A stretch of DNA of 64,000 nucleotides from Flavobacterium sp. 9. Lineage in GTDB: Bacteria > Bacteroidota > Bacteroidia > Flavobacteriales > Flavobacteriaceae. A program made the translations under genes and the position numbers. The stretch lies in the NCBI RefSeq assembly GCF_002754195.1, contig NZ_PEEU01000001.1, positions 5,828,001 to 5,892,000 of the forward strand, in the 5' to 3' direction. Within the stretch, counting starts at the first letter, position 1, and each line of letters begins with the position of its first letter. Below the pieces are notes generated by a model. That model ran no database searches. It was given only the letters and a program-made list of their open reading frames with translations, and was not told where the DNA came from. Below are positions 61,221-64,000 of this stretch, in pieces.

Positions 61221-61564
61221 CTGCCTTAATTTCACTATTTTAAATTCCAGTGGTTCAAAAAAAACATAAATGAACCTGATAAGTATTGCTAAATTCTATT
61301 TTAATTACAACTAATTTTTCAGGTGACTTACCCGATGATTTTTTTTTAGTAAGCTCAAGGTTCATGCCCACCATAAATCAAGAGCAGCACAATTAGTACC
61401 AAAGCACTTTCCGGTTTAGATCAGCTAAGTGGAGCAAGAAGAATCTATTTCCTAAACTATGGCTGTCTATTGTGTTTTATTTGTAAGAATTCCAAAAGAT
61501 CTTGTAAAATTAATCCTCTAAATAATACGTACTTAGGGGGCTATTAATTTAAAAAAAAACTATC
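61221..61564. other. Non-coding region before the alcohol dehydrogenase gene
   Basis: 344 bases without a credible gene. The only structure noted is an imperfect inverted match between atgaacctgataagta (61272-61287) and the region around 61350-61363 (aagctcaaggttcat). The start codon at 61565 follows an A-rich stretch. Confidence 0.35.
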
Positions 61565-62134
61565 ATGAAAGCAGCAGTTATTCACGGACCAGGTTCCGTT
61601 AAATATGATACGGTAGAAGACCCAAAAATCAATGCTCAGGACGATATAATCTTAAAGGTCACCTCAACGGCAATATGCGGATCAGATCTTCATATTTACT
61701 CAGGTGCCATGCCGACATCTCCTATGGTGCTTGGCCACGAATTTATGGGGATTGTAGAAGAAACAGGATCAGCCGTTACACATTTGAAAAAAGGAGACCG
61801 TGTGGTGGTTCCTTTTCCCATTGCCTGTGGGAATTGTTTTTTCTGCAACCATGATGTTCCGGGAAATTGTGAACACAGTAATCCCGAGCATTACGGTCCT
61901 GAGGGTGGAGTCCTGACTGAAAAGGGCGGAGCGCTTTTTGGATATACTGACCTATACGGTGGATATGACGGTGGGCAGGCACAATACGTAAGAGTGCCCT
62001 ATGCCAATTACGGACCACGCATTGTTCCGGAAAACCTAACCGATGAGCAGGTCCTTTTCCTGACTGATATTTTCCCTACGGGTTACACAGGAGTGGACTG
62101 GGGCGAGGTAAAAGGAGGTGAAACGGTTTGGACT
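61565..62134 (+). pseudogene. Zinc-dependent alcohol dehydrogenase, 5' fragment cut by an IS
   Basis: About 190 residues of a medium-chain alcohol dehydrogenase remain. The N-terminal catalytic domain is intact: Cys38 (STAICGSDLHIY), His58-Glu59 (VLGHEFMGIVE), and the structural-zinc Cys88, Cys91, Cys94, Cys102 (CGNCFFCNHDVPGNC), then LTDIFPTGYTGVDWGEV. The sequence then reads GGETVW and ends at the IS, after which the frame runs on into IS DNA and stops at 62191. The nucleotide-binding domain is missing. Closest relatives are glutathione-independent formaldehyde or general alcohol dehydrogenases. The other end of the gene lies at 63395-63565. Confidence 0.88.
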
Positions 62135-62166
62135 TGCAACAAAAAGTCGGACAAATTTTCTAAGAC

Positions 62167-62997
62167 CTATGCTACACTTTCTATTTTATAAAATTCTAGT
62201 TCCATTTCTTTAGGTGTTTTATATCCCAAAGAAGAATGCAGACGTTTTCTATTATACCATACTTCTATATATTCAAAGACTGCTAATTTAGCTTCTTCAA
62301 TGGTTGTGAATTTATGCTGATAGATAAGTTCTGCTTTAAGGGTCTTGAAAAAACTTTCAGCTACAGCATTATCCCAACAATTAGCTTTTCTACTCATACT
62401 TTGAGTGATTAAAGTATTTTTATTAATCAATTTTCTGAATTCTATCGAAGCATATTGTATTCCTCTATCTGAATGAAAAAGTAAAGATTCTGTTATTTCT
62501 CTTTTTGATACTGCCATTTTCCAAGCTGGAATAATCGTTTGATCGGTATACATTCGTGTGCTTAATGACCATCCTATAACCTGCCTGTCATATAAATCAA
62601 TAATAGTAGTAAGATATAACCAGCCGGCAGCTGTTCTTATATAGGTTATATCAGACACCCAAACCTCATTAAGTGATTTTGGTGTAAAATTTCTATTGAG
62701 ATGATTACTGCACACTGGATATCGATGATTAGAATCTGTGGTTACTTTAAAGCGTCTTTTAAGTTTACTTCTCCAGCCATTAAGAAGCATCAATTTAGCA
62801 ACTTTCCTTTTGGATATTTTATATCCTTTTCTTTTTAGCTGTTCCGCTATTCTGGGACTTCCGTAAGTTTGACTGCTTAGATCAAAAACTTCTTTTATTA
62901 AATCTGTAAATAGACTATTTTCTATAAATCTATTAGAAGGACCGCCACTGAACCATCTATAATAACTACTTCGGCTTACTTTTAAAACGCTGCACAT
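62167..62997 (-). CDS. IS3-family transposase OrfB (DDE integrase)
   Basis: The 276-residue catalytic subunit has an HTH_21-type N-terminus (SRSSYYRWFSGGPSNRF) and an rve DDE core. The first Asp is in VSDITYIR, the second in FHSDRGIQYAS, and the Glu in NAVAESFFKTLKAEL, 35 residues later, as in IS3. The C-terminal YNRKRLHSSLGYKTP motif is also classic. The frame is open upstream of this Met, overlapping OrfA in the -1 frame, so the active product is probably an OrfAB fusion made by ribosomal frameshifting. It looks intact. Confidence 0.95.
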   Translation of the reverse strand: MCSVLKVSRSSYYRWFSGGPSNRFIENSLFTDLIKEVFDLSSQTYGSPRIAEQLKRKGYKISKRKVAKLMLLNGWRSKLKRRFKVTTDSNHRYPVCSNHLNRNFTPKSLNEVWVSDITYIRTAAGWLYLTTIIDLYDRQVIGWSLSTRMYTDQTIIPAWKMAVSKREITESLLFHSDRGIQYASIEFRKLINKNTLITQSMSRKANCWDNAVAESFFKTLKAELIYQHKFTTIEEAKLAVFEYIEVWYNRKRLHSSLGYKTPKEMELEFYKIESVA

Positions 62998-63029
62998 CTT
63001 TTCAATAGGATATAAATGTTTATAGCTGA

Positions 63030-63332
63030 CTATAAATTGGTAGATTTCCCATCGCTCTTGGAAAAGATGTGAACGGCCTTTTTTAATATCTCAAGCTCTA
63101 ATTCTTTTTCTTTAAGGGCTTTTCGTAATTGTTTTACTTCTAAAGAATCTATCTCTGTCTTTTTAGAAATAATTGGTTGTAGATTAGTAAATGTTTTTTG
63201 AGAAGACCTCCATTTATAAATACGCTCTACCTGGACGCCTAGTTCATCTGCTAATTCTTTGATGTTTTCTCGCTCGTAACTTAATCGTACTGCTGATGAT
63301 TTAAACTCAGCACTGTAAACTCGTTTTTTCAT
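63030..63332 (-). CDS. IS3-family transposase OrfA
   Basis: The 100-residue DNA-binding subunit has an N-terminal helix-turn-helix (SAEFKSSAVRLSYERENIKE, LADELGVQVERIYKWRSSQ) and a C-terminal leucine-zipper-like helix (LRKALKEKELELEILKKAV). It ends 32 bases before the OrfB Met. A slippery A-AAA-AAG lies on the minus strand at 63078-63084 within its last 20 codons; a -1 slip there joins the product to OrfB in frame (KKGRSHLFQERWEIYQF). The OrfA-only product usually regulates transposition. Confidence 0.93.
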   Translation of the reverse strand: MKKRVYSAEFKSSAVRLSYERENIKELADELGVQVERIYKWRSSQKTFTNLQPIISKKTEIDSLEVKQLRKALKEKELELEILKKAVHIFSKSDGKSTNL

Positions 63333-63394
63333 AATTCTAAGATATTTATTTTTATTTAAACAGTCTTAAAATTTATGTCCCAGTAAATGTAGCA

Positions 63395-63565
63395 ACTCCA
63401 CATAAACATATTGACAAGTTATTGGAATACGTGGTTCAGGGAAAAGTACAGCTTGATGATATTATTACCCACAGGCTGCCTCTGTCTGAGATCTCGCATG
63501 CATATGATATTTTCAATAAAAAAGAAGATGGCTGCGTGAAGGTGGTACTGGATCCTTGGAAATAA
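63395..63565 (+). pseudogene. Zinc-dependent alcohol dehydrogenase, 3' fragment
   Basis: The frame reads TPHKHIDKLLEYVVQGKV, IITHRLPLSEISHAYDIFN and KEDGCVKVVLDPWK before the stop at 63563-63565. This is the C-terminal segment of the same dehydrogenase type as at 61565. Removing the IS and one act joins the two parts in frame, but the product would lack about 140 residues, including the whole Rossmann GxGxxG region. Confidence 0.85.
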
Positions 63566-63655
63566 TCAAGACATTGCTTGCTATAATCAGTAATTCTCTT
63601 TCATTTAAAATCTGTTGAGAATCTGGCTTATTATATCATGCGTAAGTATTAAGTG

Positions 63656-63686
63656 AAAAAATCTGCACCTTGTGCAGATTTTTTTT
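63656..63686. terminator. Bidirectional terminator between the dehydrogenase remnant and the last gene
   Basis: The stem aaaatctgcac, loop ctt, gtgcagatttt has A and T runs on the two sides. It serves the plus-strand dehydrogenase and, 94 bases beyond its stop, the minus-strand gene at 63780. Confidence 0.8.
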
Positions 63687-63779
63687 ATCCTTTCTTTGCA
63701 TGCTAAAGTAAAAAAGTGGTTATTAAGTACGCGCAGCAATTTAATTAATGCAATCTAAAGGCTAAAGTTAGTTAATTAC

Positions 63780-63974
63780 TTATGAATCTGATTCTGTGGC
63801 AGGTACCAGAACTGAGTCCATAAATTTTCCTGTAATAATGTTACCCTGCTCATCCTGCCATTGGGTGATAATATTTTCAATCAGTTCAGGTTCCAAACCA
63901 ATTACTTTCATTACCGGACCGCCGAATTCCTGCTGTACCCTTTGTTGCTTCTGAAATTTCATACTCTTTTTCAT
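63780..63974 (-). CDS. Small DUF2158/YodC-like protein
   Basis: The 64-residue cytoplasmic protein has QQEFGGPVMKVIGLEPE at residues 14-30, then ITQWQDEQGNIITGKFMDSV. The GGP-M-V-G, then W, then G-F pattern fits the small YodC/DUF2158 family, which is of unknown function. In place of the usual Cys of the W-C motif it has Gln. The Met is preceded by a short A/T-rich segment to the window edge, so an upstream gene cannot be seen. The first residues (MKKSMKFQKQQRV) offer a second Met at residue 5 as an alternative start. Confidence 0.65.
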   Translation of the reverse strand: MKKSMKFQKQQRVQQEFGGPVMKVIGLEPELIENIITQWQDEQGNIITGKFMDSVLVPATESDS

Positions 63975-64000
63975 CTCTTTATTGTTTTTTGCTAATAACC

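Larger units (their letters stand above)
62135..63394 (-). mobile_element. IS3-family insertion sequence, about 1260 bases
   Basis: The element has two overlapping transposase frames on the minus strand. The ends begin TG and end CA as in the IS3 family. The left end tgcaacaaaaagtcggaca and the complement of the right end tgctacatttactgggaca match at 13 of 19 positions, and the similarity continues inward (aattttctaagac, taaattttaagac). A 3-base direct repeat act flanks the element (62132-62134 and 63395-63397), fitting the family's usual target duplication. The IS subgroup cannot be set without a database. Confidence 0.85.

Noticed and set aside
1..64000. CRISPR array, defence island or prophage
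   Set aside because: No regularly spaced direct repeats with unique spacers, and no cas, restriction-modification, integrase or structural phage genes were seen.

Overview
The window is low-GC bacterial DNA that fits a Flavobacterium-like member of the Bacteroidota. The pointers are a SusC/SusD pair, a hybrid two-component regulator, a type IX secretion tail, Bacteroidota lipoprotein signals and a TTG-N19-TACTTTTG promoter. I see no rRNA, complete tRNA, CRISPR array or prophage.

Layout. Positions 1-4.7 kb hold small accessory genes: a DUF1203 fragment, a periplasmic amidohydrolase, a decayed DUF4291-like gene, a frameshifted HEAT-repeat gene, an XRE regulator and a lipocalin-like protein. 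Positions 4.8-36.8 kb, all on the minus strand, form a glycosaminoglycan utilisation locus. It contains a GH88 unsaturated uronyl hydrolase, a secreted PL8 lyase, a PL12 heparinase III, SusC/SusD, a small exported protein, a ROK sugar kinase, a sulfatase, a DUF4962/heparinase II-III lyase, a hybrid two-component sensor, KduI, DUF4861, KduD, KdgK, KdgA, a hexuronate-type MFS importer and a NagB-PIG-L fusion. Positions 37-47 kb carry plus-strand accessory genes: isochorismatase-like hydrolase, AraC, MATE pump, an NmrA/HxlR divergent pair, a frameshifted AraC gene, a serine beta-lactamase-like protein, a subclass B1 metallo-beta-lactamase and two alpha/beta hydrolases. Positions 48-57 kb hold an M23 peptidase, an outer-membrane barrel, a membrane-bound AraC regulator, an M28 peptidase, and a PAS histidine kinase with two stand-alone receiver proteins. 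Positions 57-64 kb hold an SDR, an unrecognised 726-residue protein, a YciE-type ferritin-like protein, a zinc alcohol dehydrogenase interrupted by an IS3-family element, and a DUF2158-like protein.

How the locus should work (inference from families). PL8, PL12 and the DUF4962 lyase cut heparan/chondroitin-type chains by beta-elimination, SusC/D imports oligosaccharides, the sulfatase desulfates, and GH88 releases the unsaturated uronate. KduI, KduD, KdgK and KdgA turn the uronate into pyruvate and glyceraldehyde-3-phosphate. The ROK kinase and NagB feed the amino sugar into glycolysis. The hybrid regulator would sense an oligosaccharide in the periplasm.

The intergenic DNA carries two dispersed families with compensatory stem changes: a nested palindrome (three copies) and a hairpin-plus-tail element (four full or near-full copies and several decayed ones, mostly at 42-54 kb). 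These, the broken genes and the IS-split dehydrogenase are the least conventional parts of the window.
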